Under the pieces are notes generated by a model, which was not told the origin of the DNA, ran no database searches, and was given only the letters and a program-made list of their open reading frames with translations. DNA of 64,000 nucleotides from Elmis aenea (Eukaryota > Arthropoda > Insecta > Coleoptera > Elmidae). Position 1 is the stretch's first letter; each line of letters starts with the position of its first letter. The stretch spans positions 18,063,674-18,127,673 of the forward strand of contig OX393579.1 of the NCBI GenBank assembly GCA_947652605.1, given 5' to 3'. Shown in pieces: positions 48,501 through 63,772 of the stretch. Both the position numbers and the translations under genes were made by a program.

Positions 48501-50026
48501 AACACTAACTTTTAGCGATTTCAGAACATTTCGCAAGGTTAATGTGCTCTTGTTTAAGGAGTTAAAAAAATTCAAGGGAAAACAAAACGATAATTTATTT
48601 AATATTATTTTTAAATTGTAAACACCTTTTTTTTACACTTTTTTAAAATTTTTAAAGTAAGGGCACTTTACTCTTTTCGAATATTTCTAAAATCGTTAAA
48701 ATCTGGTTTTACATGAATTTATACCTATACATACAGGGTGTAACCATTATACACGGCAAAAAAGTATGTGCATATTCCTGAGTGAAAATGATGACCATTT
48801 GTCAAATATTTTGTTATCCGAAAATGCTTCCTTTCAAAGTTAGAGACCTCCAAAGTTGCAAGAAAAAAAATTCAAAAAATCGATTACGTCCTAGCCGTTT
48901 AAGCTAGAGCTACCAAACTTGGCCGAAATGTTTGGGTGTTTCCCATTGACTTTGTGGGATAATAAAAAAGAAAACACGTAATTGGAAGTATGATTTACAG
49001 GCAGGTCATCCGCTTACCATCTTCAGAATTTTTTTCTCTGGGATAAAATAGAAAATGTCATTCGTCCATAAGAAAGTAAGACTTAAGAGGAAAAAATTCG
49101 TCCCTCTTTGTTTTTTGCTGTAAACGTAGCCGTTTTCGAGAAAATTAGTGCTAAAGATGCATCGACAAACTCTGTTTATACACCTCAAATATTTTTTTTT
49201 ACTAAACTCAGTTGGCTAATGTCATGCTTGACTTAAGGCTTGTTCATAATAAACTAAGTGAATGTCGGCTTTCGTTTAGAGTATACAAGTTTGTGTCTGA
49301 CATTTTTAAAAAAAGATTAGGTAAGTAGTAGGTATCTAAATTAAACAACATTTTAATTTGACAGATAGGTTAGGTGAAGGAAATTTTCTGACAAAATATA
49401 ACTCGTGCATTGCAAATAATCTATAATTTTTGACAAATCTTCACTCATGCAAGTTGGAGCAGAAAAAATCACGAGTGATTTTTTCAGCTCAACTTGCATT
49501 CGGGCATATTTACCAAAAATTATCGATAATTTTCAATGCACTTCTTATATTACTACTGATAATAATATAGTGTTTGTTTTTTTCAGGATATTTTAAGAGC
49601 TAGGCACAATTTACGACATAATCTAATCAGATTTTTTAAAAGCACATTAAAACGCACTCTTGCTAAATTTAGTATCTTTTATAAATATATCGAACGGTTG
49701 TCTATATTCTCACGTCCTTAGTATTGAAACAAACACAATTTATTTTCTTATGCAGATAATCCTCATCTACTGATGTTTTATACACATTACACATTCTCCA
49801 TCGAAACTCTAAGTTACTAGAAGCGAAAAACGGAACCCAATTTAGTTAATCATCTTATACCACCCCACACGCAACATTTAAAACACTTACCACTTTGTTG
49901 ATTTGAACTTATCCCTCCATTTTGTGTTACACCAACATTTTTGAATATTAAAGCAGTAGATATCAAAAACACACATTTTAGAACTCTATTAAAATTCCAT
50001 ATCCTGCTTTTATGCTTTAAAATCAT
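39512..50026 (-). CDS. SLC24-type Na+/(K+)/Ca2+ exchanger (NCKX), about 10 exons
   Basis: NCKX proteins export Ca2+ (plus K+) against inward Na+ across the plasma or Golgi-type membranes. Minus-strand exons in order: 50026-49891, 48019-47804, 46148-45961, 43288-43141, 43084-42938, 42896-42792, 41992-41783, 40221-40120, 40040-39824, 39626-39512; total 527 aa. Residues 17-33 form a hydrophobic start, then NCTPAAIHEFPSDG and the first membrane segment ending VCDDYFVPAI. The alpha-1 repeat (121-168) contains SASPELFVNFVGTFITEGD and GSNVFNIL. A basic/acidic cytoplasmic loop (KKRKRK) follows, then IPDCRK-type PDCRKYTR, the alpha-2 repeat (IPDSVTGLSFLAIGSSMPEI, GANTFEILFCLGLPW) and the C-terminus NVFFPVNLPSC. 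Acidic residues are Glu139, Glu407 and Glu434. The join between exons 5 and 6 is uncertain (41-base intron or frameshift). Confidence 0.88.
40240..40994. mobile_element. Foldback MITE in an exchanger intron
   Basis: The ends are TACAGCGTGTCCAAAAGTAA and the inverse of 'CTTTTGAACACACTGTA'. 'ATATCCACTTTAGGGAAAAA' near 40289 is mirrored by 'TTTTTCCCTAAAGTGGATAT' near 40929. The arms are about 250 bases and the centre (40490-40680) is not palindromic. Confidence 0.75.
41097..41545. mobile_element. One-armed copy of the CCCAGATTACATTTCCAG foldback
   Basis: TACAGGGTGTCCCAGATTAC followed by 'GGGGATCTCGCTTATTATAA' repeats the left arm of 15623-17610 almost base for base for the first 120 bases, then diverges. 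The matching right arm is missing, so this is a truncated insertion. Confidence 0.65.
42062..42268. mobile_element. Small GC-rich hAT-like MITE in an exchanger intron
   Basis: GTGGCCGGCGCC at the left and GGTAGCGCCGGCCC at the right are inverted. TGTACATT is repeated exactly at 42054-42061 and 42269-42276, an 8-bp target duplication. Inside, AGCGCCCTAGGC occurs twice (about 42080 and 42218). No protein is encoded. Confidence 0.7.
43620..44510 (-). pseudogene. Decayed mariner-like transposase fragment in an exchanger intron
   Basis: On the minus strand, a 62-codon frame ending at 44278 contains ITLSRWFAEFRSRGTLSEEE and AVVPKNVSAVRKIM, typical of the N-terminal DNA-binding region of one mariner lineage. 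Downstream, broken frames hold short transposase-like phrases such as RFVVEENHFKYS. The DDD catalytic triad could not be traced and there are many stops. No clear terminal repeats were found. It is older than, and of a different lineage from, the mariner at 21230. Confidence 0.6.
44610..45090. mobile_element. Possible pogo-like MITE in an exchanger intron
   Basis: The left end 'AAGTTGAACCTCTATTCGTC' is inverted at the right as 'GAATGTAAAGGTTCCACTGT'. Repeated 'ATTCGTAAAATCC' and 'GGATTTACGTTGAATG' phrases flank a non-coding interior. The right end abuts the next foldback element directly. Confidence 0.5.
45090..45795. mobile_element. Foldback MITE of the ATTTCCAGCATGG family in an exchanger intron
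   Basis: 'TTTCCAGCATGGAAATGTCG' and 'ATAAGAGATACAGGTTTGCT' at the left are mirrored by 'TATAATAAGCGAGATTTCC' at the right. The arms correspond to those of 15623-17610 without its nested centre, so this copy shows the ancestral short form. It ends about 160 bases from exon 3 of the exchanger (ending at 45961). Confidence 0.7.
46767..47498. mobile_element. Foldback MITE in an exchanger intron
   Basis: TACAGGGTGTTGCATGACCA at the left is mirrored by TGGTCATGCAACACCCTGTA at the right, a perfect 20-base end. 'GGAGCATGTTCCTTGAGTCA' is likewise inverted near 47440. A second terminus, 'GGAACACCCTGTA' near 47090, suggests a nested or composite structure. Confidence 0.8.
49391..49556. repeat. Short inverted-repeat element with a strong central hairpin
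   Basis: 49448-49498 is a 51-base hairpin (arms TGCAAGTTG and CAACTTGCA, plus GAAAAAATCAC and GTGATTTTTTC). Outer arms 'GTGCATTGCAAATAAT' and 'AATTTTCAATGCAC' extend it on both sides. It lies in the first intron of the exchanger. It resembles the hairpin at 19596 in layout but not in sequence. Confidence 0.55.
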
Positions 50027-50677
50027 AATTTTGTGCTATTTTACAATATCACTTCATTTTAAAAATAGATTCTTTTACATTTATTTATCGGGATGCTGGA
50101 GCTAAAAACTTGTTAAATCATCTTATGAACTAAACAATCGCTAAACTTTTCAGTTTAAAAGCCACAGATTTAGCACAAAAATTACTTATTTATTGTTTGA
50201 ACTGGTCAAAAACACTTGTGTAAGATGATTGATAAGTTAATATATTTTGCTTACAGCACGAAAACCAAAGTCGAACATAAAGCGAGCGATGAGTGCTTTA
50301 AACTGTGTTTAACGTAAATAAAATTGTTTAATTTGATATTAGCTAGCGGCGGGCGTTTACATTGTTATTTCGTGCTTGTGACAAGTATTTGTAATACGGT
50401 AATCATCTTATCTAAGCCCAAGGCAGCCAAGTAAGTAATTGTGACGTACTAATTGAAAGCGTCGACTGGAGCAAATTATAGGAATATGTTGTTATTTTAA
50501 TGACACGTATAAGTTCAAAAGCTTTGTATGTAAGTTTGGCATTACTGCACAACTATTATACTTAAATTCTTTTTTTTTCCTAGTTGACAAAAAGGGTATA
50601 AATAATTGTGATATTTCGCGAATGAATAGCGATAACCTACTTTTAAAACGCGTGTTTAAATAGAAATAAACTTCAAG
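50027..50677. other. 5' flank of the exchanger gene
   Basis: Leader and promoter of the minus-strand exchanger should lie here. I could not identify a core promoter or a non-coding first exon with confidence. No other gene was seen. Confidence 0.4.
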
Positions 50678-51906
50678 TACAGGGTGGTCCAAATTCGATG
50701 GGATTGCAGGGTATCTCGGTTAATATTTAAGATAGAGAAACGGTTAAATTACCAAAAATGTGCAGTTTTTTGAGACAAACTCAGAACCGTTTTCAAAAAT
50801 ATTCTATCATTTCCGGTTTTCGAGTTATCGAATAAAAAGTGTTTTTTTGTCATATTAATAATGTGTCATATCTCCGTTATTGTTGTAAATATCAAAAATA
50901 TTTATTAAGATTATTTTTGGATATTTTTATGTTTAATTTGAATATACTAAAAAAAAAAAATTTACGCTCGCCGTTAAAAAGTTATGACACAAACTTACCT
51001 TTTTTTAAATGGAAACGATAGTTGGCTATGACCTATTTTAAATTCCTCATTTTTTTCTCATTCCAAATATATAAGGGTCGATGTATTTATTTTTAATAAA
51101 ACGCAAGTTATGAAGGTTTTTTAGGTTTTTTTTCTAAGAAAATCATAGCACGCTGTGAAAACAAAAACCAAACAAGGTGTAAAACCTTACAAAACTCATG
51201 TGGTACAAGTTACCAAGGTATTTTAATTTGTTGTTGAGATAAACATTGTAAATATTTGAAAATAAGAAAACAACGATATAGTCGGTATCAGCAGTAATGT
51301 AGGATATTGTGGTTTATCTTATGTTCAGAAAATTTCGTATTTATCTCAATAACAAATTAAAAAACCTTGGTAACTTGTACCACATGAGTTTTATAAGGTT
51401 TTACACCTTGTTTATTTTTTGTTTTTACAGCCTACTATGATTTTCTTTTAAAAAAAAACTAAAAAACCTTCATAACTTGCGTATTGTTGAAAATAAATAC
51501 ATCAACCCTTATATATTTGAAATGAGAAAAAAATGAGGAATTTAAATAGGTCATAGCCAACTATCGTTTCCATTTAAAAAAAGGTAAGTTTGTGTCATAA
51601 CTTTTTAACGACGAGCGTAAAATTTTTTTTTTTAGTATAATCAAATTAAACATAAAAATATCCAAAAATAATCTTAATAAATATTTTTGATATTTACAAC
51701 AATAACGGAGATATGACACAGTATTAATATGACAAAAAAACACTTTTTATTCGTTAACTCGAAAACCGGAAATGATAGAATATTTTTGAAAACGGTTCTG
51801 AGTTTGTCTCAAAAAACTGCACATTTTTGATAATTTAACCGTTTCTCTATCTTAAATATTAACCGAGATACCCATGCAATCCCATCGAATTTGGACCAAC
51901 CTGTAC
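50678..51906. mobile_element. Full-length foldback MITE, GGTCCAAATTCGATGGG family
   Basis: This is the best copy of the family. The ends TACAGGGTGGTCCAAATTCG and the inverse 'CGAATTTGGACCAACCTGTA' enclose arms of about 600 bases that match closely. The inner phrases 'ACCACATGAGTTTTATAAGG' and 'GATAAACAT/ATTTATC' surround the centre near 51290. The two mirror 60-codon open frames (starting MFFCHIN) are products of the arms and not genes. Confidence 0.85.
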
Positions 51907-52973
51907 AGGATTTCCCACAAGGTATTATTTTGCTAATTTTTGCATAAATCGCATGTTTAGGACCTAAATAAAACGTTTTAAGAATTTTTGTTATGTCTCG
52001 TTTCATATACAGGGTCCCAGTTATAGCGAACAGCATGGGTATCTCTTAAAAAGAGATACAGAGCTGGTTAAATGGGTCAAAATGATCTTTGATTTAAGAG
52101 AAAAATGTTCCATGAAAAAACAAACATGAAAAATTAATGGTTTTTGTGCTAGTGATTAAAAACAAAACCACCTTTTTAATTTTTGCTTTTAACTTGCTTA
52201 ACTAAAGTCACACTCAAAATATTTTTCGACATTATTGGGACACTTTTTTGCATAGATTTGAAATTTTTCCACAAATTTTACCTATCTTAATTTGTTTTTA
52301 TTAATTTAATATAAACCGTATTTAAGATAAGAAAGCTGATGTTAAAGGAACAAAAACAAATGAAGATAGGTAAAATTTGTGAACAAATTTTCAATCTATG
52401 CAAAAAAGTGACCCAATGATGTCGAAAACTATTTGACTGTGATACCAATTAAGCGAGTTATAAGCAAAAATTAAAAACCTGATGGGTATTGTTTTTTTTT
52501 TATCAATGAAGCTATGAATTTTTTCAAGCTGTTTTTTTTATAGAACAGTTGCTCTTAAATTAGATCGTTTTGACCCATATAACAAATTTAATACACCACC
52601 TCAGAGTATAAAAATTCTACCCACCCCCGACTTCAAAAAAAGATTAAGAAATGTCCTAATCTCTAAAGCTTACTATGGAGTTAGTGAATATCTTAATGAC
52701 GCTTACTTTAAAAACTCTTTTAAGTAAATATAATTTCGTATATATGTGTATTATTATTATCATTATTGTGACATGTTCTATGCCTTTTTGGATTTTTCAG
52801 AACAAATAAAGACTACTACTACTACTAACCAACTCTGTATCTCTTACCGTTTAAAAGATCCCCATGCTGTTTACTCTAACTGGGAGACATACAAAATTTT
52901 GTTTGCTAAAAACGTTTTATTTAGGTCCTAAACATTGAATTTATGCAAAAATTAGCAAAGGCATACCTGTATA
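51903..52973. mobile_element. Foldback element abutting the previous one
   Basis: 'TTTTTGCATAAATCGCATGT' and 'GGACCTAAATAAAACG' at 51937-51976 are mirrored by 'CGTTTTATTTAGGTCC' and 'TTTATGCAAAAATTAGCAAA' at 52913-52955. 'GATACAGAGCTGGTTAAATG' near 52066 has a decayed inverse. It contains a foreign insert at about 52575-52840 ending in a short ACT repeat (52811-52827). The same family recurs at 62851-63454. Confidence 0.65.
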
Positions 52974-53269
52974 AATGTACATACGTAAGTATATACAGGC
53001 TGATTAAAATTCTATTTCCACCATGGGGATCTCGCTTATGATAACAGATAGACAATAGGTGTAAATTTGGAAAAGTTGTTAAACTTTCTGCTGGTTAATT
53101 ATACAAAGAACAATTTTAAATTTATTGGACGGTGATCGTAAAAATTCGGAAAAACTGAGCAATCTGCTTTTGAAAAATCACGTTATATTTTCATTGTGAA
53201 TTTTTTAAACGTGTACAAACTTCTTAAGAATTTGTTTAAGCCGCAATGGACAGTGATCACCTAAACTGA

Positions 53270-54355
53270 AATTAATATCTTTAACAAATTTGGCCTTTGC
53301 AGAAGATGTGGAGCTATTAGCTAAAAACGAACAGGACCTGCAGCATAATATGAAGTATGGGCAGATACATCAAAAAGATACAATATGAGCATAAATATAA
53401 AAATACCTACATAGAGATTGTGTATACCGAAGAATCATGTAACGGTTTCAACCATGCTAGACCAAGAAAGGATAGGGCAGGTACCAAATCTTAAATTTTT
53501 AGGAACGATCATTGTAGAAAACAATGAATTGGAAGAAGAACTGAATAACAAAATAGCTGCAGCGACAAATTTATCACACCACCAAAAAATACTTGATTAG
53601 TGAGAAAGAGATATCCAAAGAAACTAAGACCAGTGTATTTAATGCAGGGCTGCGGAGTCGGTAAAAAAAAGTCGACTCCGACTCCGACTCCGACTCCTGA
53701 TAATTTGAGTAGTTCGACTCCGACTCCGACTCCGACAAAATTAAATACTAAGACATTTTATGATGTGTAATATAAGGAAAAAAAAAAAGAAATATAAAAA
53801 AATTATTTAAAATTTGAGCTTAAATTTTGCGGCAAAGGACCATCTCGCAATTTTTTGTTGTACCCGGAGTCGGAGTCGCAGTCGGTACATTTTTTCCAAC
53901 TCCGACTCCACTGACCAGAAATTCCTTCTAAACTCCGACTCCGACTCCGACTCCGACTCCATTTCCGACTCCGACTTCACAGCCCTGATTTAATGTAGTG
54001 TACGTACCAATTCTTACTGAAACTTGGGCACTAACACGAAAGCAAAACAAAAGAAACTGACGCAGGAGATGAGATTTTTAAGAAGAATAGAAGGATATAG
54101 ACTGATTGATAAAATTAGCTAACTTAAAATGAGAAAAAGCCTAGGAGTAAAAAATATAAATAAAAAGAGGGAGACATACACTTAAGATGGCTTGGATATC
54201 TACAGGCATGCCAGAAAGCAGGTACCCAAAAATGGGATGGAAAACGAAGTTTGAAGGGAAAAAAGTAGAGAAAGACCAAGAACAAAATGGGACAACGAAG
54301 TGAGACATAGACTAGAAGAAAAAGGAGTCAGCTGGAGAGATGTGCCTTAGTTAGC
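53270..54355 (+). pseudogene. 3' part of a LINE (reverse transcriptase remnant), split by a MITE
   Basis: Broken plus-strand frames contain TFAEDVELLAKNEQDLQ, the position of the reverse-transcriptase FADD catalytic box with one Asp changed to Glu. They continue through LKFLGTIIVENNELEEELNN to ETWALTRKQ and MRFLRRIEGYRLIDKI, the usual order near the C-terminus of RTE/Jockey-like LINE proteins, and then RPRTKWDNEV. Many stops show it is dead. The element at 53645-53987 interrupts it between 'KTSVFN' and 'VVYVPILT'; removing that insert and one 8-bp copy restores the alignment. Confidence 0.75.
53645..53987. mobile_element. hAT-type MITE made largely of GACTCC repeats
   Basis: CAGGGCTGCGGAGTCGG at the left is inverted at the right as CCGACTTCACAGCCCTG. 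ATTTAATG is repeated exactly at 53637-53644 and 53988-53995, a perfect 8-bp target duplication. Just inside each end are runs of CGACTC/GACTCC hexamers (about 53674-53697, 53708-53735, 53930-53975), with GGAGTCG in the opposite sense between. It encodes nothing and sits in a dead LINE. Confidence 0.9.
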
Positions 54356-54363
54356 CAGTTATA

Positions 54364-55060
54364 GTACAGGGTGGTCCAAATTCGATGGGATTGCATGGGT
54401 ATCTCGGTTAATATTTAAGATAGAGAAACGGTTAAGTTACCAAAAATGTGCAGTTTTTTGAGACAAACTTAGAACCGTTTTCAAAAATATTCTATCATTT
54501 CCGGTTTTCGAGTTATCGAATAAAAAGTGTTTTTTTGTCATATTAATAATGTCTCGTATCTTCGTTATTGTCGTAAATATCAAAAATATTTATTAAGATT
54601 ATTTTTGGATATTTTTATGTTTAATTTGATTATACTAAAAAAAAATAATTTACGCTCGCCGTTAAAAAGTTATGACACAAACTTACCTTTTTTTAAATGG
54701 AAACGATAGTTGGCTATGACCTATTTAAATTCCTCATTTTTTTCTCATTTGAAATATATAAGGGTTGATGTATTTATTTTCAACAATACGCAAGTTATGA
54801 AGGTTTTTTAGTTTTTTTTTTTTAAGAAAATCATAGTAGGCTGTGAAAACAAAAAATAAACAAGGTGTAAAACCTTATAAAACTCATGTGGTACAAGTTA
54901 TTAAGGTTTTTTAATTTGTTATTGAGATAAATACGAAATTTTTTGAACATAAGATAAACAACAATATCCTATATGACTGCTGATACCGACTATATCCTTG
55001 TTTTCTTATTGTTTATCATGGTAAAATATATTTTTTAAATCGTTAGATTTCTTTTCTATT
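54364..55060. mobile_element. One-armed copy of the GGTCCAAATTCGATGGG foldback
   Basis: TACAGGGTGGTCCAAATTCG and the following roughly 600 bases repeat the left arm and centre of 50678-51906 almost exactly. The right arm is missing beyond 'GATAAACAACAATATCC' at about 54955. It is inserted directly after the LINE remnant. Confidence 0.75.
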
Positions 55061-55551
55061 TAATCCCATGTAGCAGTCATAGCAACGATAATCATTGGCT
55101 ACGATATTGTTCTAAAACAAATTGATTTAAAGAATACAATTTTGTATTTTACTAAACGTTTTTAATTTATGTACCTTGCATAATTATTTTTGCATAGTTT
55201 TTGATCTTTATTTAATACTGTAACTTTATTAAGATTTATTAACTGTTTTGTGTTTTGCAACTGTTGATTTAATAATCTGTCATTTACGAAACAAAAAGAA
55301 GGTAAATTGTTTTTACTTATCTTTATTACTATGTTTCTCGTAAACATACATGTAAGTGTCTCGTTAATTTAGTCTTCCGTGGAAAAGGCCGCAAATTAAA
55401 CAAAACCACATTAGATTTTGTTTTAACCTTTTAACTGGAAAATCTGGTCTGAATTCTATTGAAATAATAAAATTACTGGGTTGAAAAATCATTAACAAAG
55501 TATGTATGAAGTAATTAGAGGTAATGTTTGGATTTTCCACATTGTCAATAT
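55061..55551. other. Intergenic stretch without recognisable content
   Basis: AT-rich; only short chance open frames on the minus strand. No repeat family, gene or RNA recognised. Confidence 0.5.
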
Positions 55552-56108
55552 TTAACACGTTGAGTGCCACCGTGTGATCTAAAAAACTGACCCGGCAGGA
55601 ACCTTATTTATATTTCATAATAGATTTTGAAATTGCGGTGACACATAGGTCTCGCGCGGCCTCCTACTGTACCTTAAGTACTAAACGGCCACCACGAGTC
55701 CAACGTGTCACCACAAAAGGATGTATAAACCTGCATACTCTGATTACTCGCATGAACATACATATAGTGAATAGTCGGCATCCAGCAGTGACGTGAATAT
55801 GTCGTTTGAAAGTGAACAACAACACCTGAGAAAGTTGTGGAAAGATTTTTTTCCTGTCCCTATAACACATAGGCCGTGTGGTGCCAATCTGCCAATATGG
55901 TTTCATATTAGCAGGTCGACAATGTGGAACGGTCAAGGAGGCCGCATACTTTCTGCCTGTATATGTTTTAATGGTCTCAATGAAGCCACATTGGTATCAC
56001 ACCTGCGCATATAAACGAAAACATTGTGAAGCCACGTTGGATTCACGGCGTCAGAACGTCCCAAAAAGATGTGAAGCCAACGTGGACTGTCATGGCACAA
56101 CGTGTTAA
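55552..56108. mobile_element. TTAA-bounded MITE, intergenic
   Basis: TTAACACGTTGAGTGCCA at the left and the inverse of TGGCACAACGTGTTAA at the right, with TTAA at both edges. Internal direct modules include GAAGCCACATTGGTATCAC (55983), GAAGCCACGTTGGATTCAC (56029) and GAAGCCAACGTGGA (56073). GC content is clearly higher than the neighbourhood. The overlapping open frames are chance frames in GC-rich DNA. Confidence 0.7.
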
Positions 56109-56269
56109 TTTTAACCTGAAGTATGTTTGTGCTAGTTACAACAATCAGCAAATAAACAATAAAAAGTTACACAAAAGCGATTTTGTTTTTTGATATCTCT
56201 AAGAACTAAAGAAATAAGACGGCCATGGAAACTATCTTTTTAGGTTGAAACACTTACCATTTAAAAGCT

Positions 56270-56596
56270 CTAGCATTAAAACGAAAGCATGAACAAAGTG
56301 CACAGACTCGAGAGATTTTTAGGAAGAATATAGGGATGTAGGCTAATCGATAAGATTATCAATGATAATAGAAAAGTCTGGGTACGAAAAATTGAGATAA
56401 AAATGAAGATTGAAGGAAAAAGAAGGAGAGGATGAATAAAAACAAAATGAGTAACGAAGTAAAGCACAGAGACTAGAATCAGTGGATTCAGCTGGATATA
56501 TGTGCCACAGATAGCCAAAGATAGAAACCAATAGAAAAGCATAAATAAGAGTTAGGAAAACATACCTCGACACCGCAAGGTACAAGAGAATCCAGT

Positions 56597-56627
<31 letters not shown>

Positions 56628-56675
56628 AAGAAGAAGAAGAAAAAGAAAAAGAAGAAGAAGAAGAAGAAGAAGAAT
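56270..56675 (+). pseudogene. Second LINE 3' end with (GAA)n tail
   Basis: The phrase order 'AGAGATTTTTAGGAAGAATA...GGCTAATCGATAAGATTATC...GGATTCAGCTGGATATATGT' parallels the C-terminal and 3' part of the LINE at 54.06-54.36 kb. It ends in a GAA microsatellite (56598-56675, interrupted once by AAAAG). A simple-repeat tail is typical of RTE-like LINEs. Only the 3' end was inserted. Confidence 0.6.
56598..56675. repeat. (GAA)n microsatellite
   Basis: About 78 bases of AGA/GAA trinucleotide with one AAAAGAAAAA interruption. It follows the LINE 3' end directly and is probably its tail. Confidence 0.9.
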
Positions 56676-57147
56676 AAGATTTAAATTCATCTTCAAATTA
56701 TGCAGTTTCGACCAAATTTAAACTACTTCGTAGCTCGTAAGTTAAGAGGATCCCCATGTTGAGTGTCGAATTTGGGACACATTGTTTAGCTCAAATTCAG
56801 TTTTGAAACGACGCGACGTTTGATTGTTTCTGGGGCCGCGAGAAAAAATTCAAGAATGAAGACTTCTAAAAAATGCATTCTTCATACTACGTACAGCGAA
56901 AGTAAGATGTTTGGAACACACCTTCACAAAAAAAAACAACGAAGTGGCCGTAGTAATTCAGGGAAATTAGCTTTAAAAGAAGTCACATTAACAGTTAATT
57001 TGCTTTGGTTATTTTGGAAATATCCTTGTGTTAGGTGTGCATAAAAAGGAAAAATCAATTTTTAAAATATTTATTTAAAACTCTTACTATAGTATACTTA
57101 CAATAAATTCTTATAATTACGGATTACACACGTAAAATATCCTTAAT
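56676..57147. other. HPD 3' flank
   Basis: The region includes a degraded foldback-type terminus ('GGATCCCCATGTTGAGTGTC') near 56748. A 74-codon plus-strand open frame at 56820-57044 has no recognisable domain. The HPD 3' UTR should occupy the right part (minus strand). Confidence 0.4.
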
Positions 57148-62591
<5,444 letters not shown>

Positions 62592-62850
62592 CTAAAAATT
62601 AGAAAAACAATTCTCTGATTAATAAGTTTGAGTATAATTACGCTGCTTCATAAGTAGAAAAAATACATGCAATAAAATACAAGTAAAGTTTAAAAAAAAA
62701 AACCATAAAATTACGTAAATCATAAAAATAAACCAAATATTTATTAATTTTTATTTAGAAATAGACGGCTAGTGGAAGGAACGAAGACGTAGGTATGTTT
62801 TTACGTTAAAACAATCCAAATTGAATATGTCCAATGTACATAGTTCTTTA

Positions 62851-63454
62851 TACAGGGTGTCCCACAGGGCATGCCTTCGCTAAATTTTTGCATAAATCGA
62901 ATGTTTAGGGCCTAAATAAAACGTTTTTACCGATTAAATTTTTTATGTGTCCCTTTATACAGGATGTCCCAGTTATAGTGAACAGCATAAGGATCTTCTT
63001 AACGGTAAGAGATACAGAGTTAGTTAAATGGGTCAAAATGATCTTTAATTTAAGAGGAACTATGAAGACATATCTTTAACACTTTAAGTGCCATGTGAGA
63101 CAACATTTGTCTCACACCTTTTTTTTCCTCCCAGGCCGCGTGAGACGCGGTATGTCTCACACGTCATTTTTATTTCCGAGCCACGGGAGACAGCAGTGGT
63201 CTCACACATCCATAAGAGAATCCTGTAGTCTTAACTATATTGGCCTGTGGGTTCAGGTACTGCTTTTGGCCTGTGATTTTATATTATGTATGAGAAATTA
63301 ATTAAACAAAACATGTGTTTGGCCCCAGAGACCTTCTTTTTGGTTAACATTGCGGCACTTAACGTGTAACAAATCAATAGTTTTTGCATGATTGATAAAA
63401 AAGCAAGAAAAAAATGCAAAAATTAGCGAAGGCATATTTTGTGGAACACCCTAT
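62851..63454. mobile_element. Foldback-family element in the HPD 5' region
   Basis: TACAGGGTGTCCCACAGGGC, 'GCATAAATCGAATGTTTAGG' and 'GATACAGAGTTAGTTAAATG' match the left part of 51903-52973. The right end 'GCAAAAATTAGCGAAGGCAT...GGAACACCCTA' is the inverse terminus. A TTAA-bounded MITE sits in the middle. Confidence 0.7.
63076..63368. mobile_element. TTAA-type MITE with three GTGAGAC-N-GTCTCAC palindromes
   Basis: The left end TTAACACTTTAAGTGCCA is inverted at the right as 'GGCACTTAACGTG', with the terminal TTAA decayed to TAAC. Three modules lie in tandem: GTGAGACAACATTTGTCTCA, GTGAGACGCGGTATGTCTCA and GGGAGACAGCAGTGGTCTCA (starting about 63095, 63140 and 63185). Arms are kept and the spacers differ. 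A GGCCCCAGAGACC phrase near the right end parallels GGCCCCAGGGACCC in the MITE at 18763-19495. Confidence 0.75.
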
Positions 63455-63585
63455 TTAAAGATTTGTGTACAACATGTACGAAAACGAAATACGTTTCCAT
63501 TCCACCCATAAAATTTCGTTTTCCTGAACCGAAATTTAATAACGGTTACTACCGTTTATATAGTTTTATTTTTAGTCACTAAAGC

Positions 63586-63720
63586 GTCGATTACATTGAG
63601 CGAGTTTACACGCTCACTCGCTTGCGAGATACTCGCCCGCGAGTGAGCGTGTAGCAGCTAGCCCAGCGAGTGTCGATTACACTAAGCTAGTAAACTCGCT
63701 TACTCGCTGACGGCTGATTT
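63586..63720. repeat. Duplicated, palindromic GCGAGT-rich segment
   Basis: GTCGATTACA occurs at 63586 and 63672, each followed by a related TTGAGCGAGTTTAC or CTAAGCTAGTAAAC phrase. Between them lies an inverted pair, ACGCTCACTCGC and GCGAGTGAGCGT. Its position just before a transposon-like coding fragment suggests a transposon terminus, but the partner end is outside the window. Confidence 0.5.
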
Positions 63721-63772
63721 TGTACTGTCACTGTCAGTCGTTGTTTTGTGTATATTGTTATCCAAAATAAAG

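Larger units (their letters stand above)
62592..63580. other. Region upstream of the visible HPD exons
   Basis: No HPD exon could be found here. The first 250 bases are plain AT-rich sequence; most of the rest is a foldback element with a TTAA MITE inside (separate entries). Confidence 0.5.

Noticed and set aside
53660..53980. Simple GACTCC satellite
   Set aside because: The runs are confined between inverted CAGGGCTG ends with an 8-bp target duplication, so a MITE explains them better.
50839..54709. Three nearly identical 60-codon open frames starting MFFCHIN (50839, 51561 minus, 54527)
   Set aside because: They are the same stretch of foldback-element arms seen in both orientations; no homology or codon signature supports a protein.
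56276..56696. Leucine-rich membrane protein on the minus strand
   Set aside because: It is the (GAA)n microsatellite and LINE tail read backwards (CTT/TTC runs give poly-Leu/Phe).
63090..63215. CRISPR-like array (three GTGAGAC...GTCTCAC units)
   Set aside because: The units are palindromes with variable centres inside a TTAA MITE of an insect genome; there are no uniform spacers, leader or cas genes.
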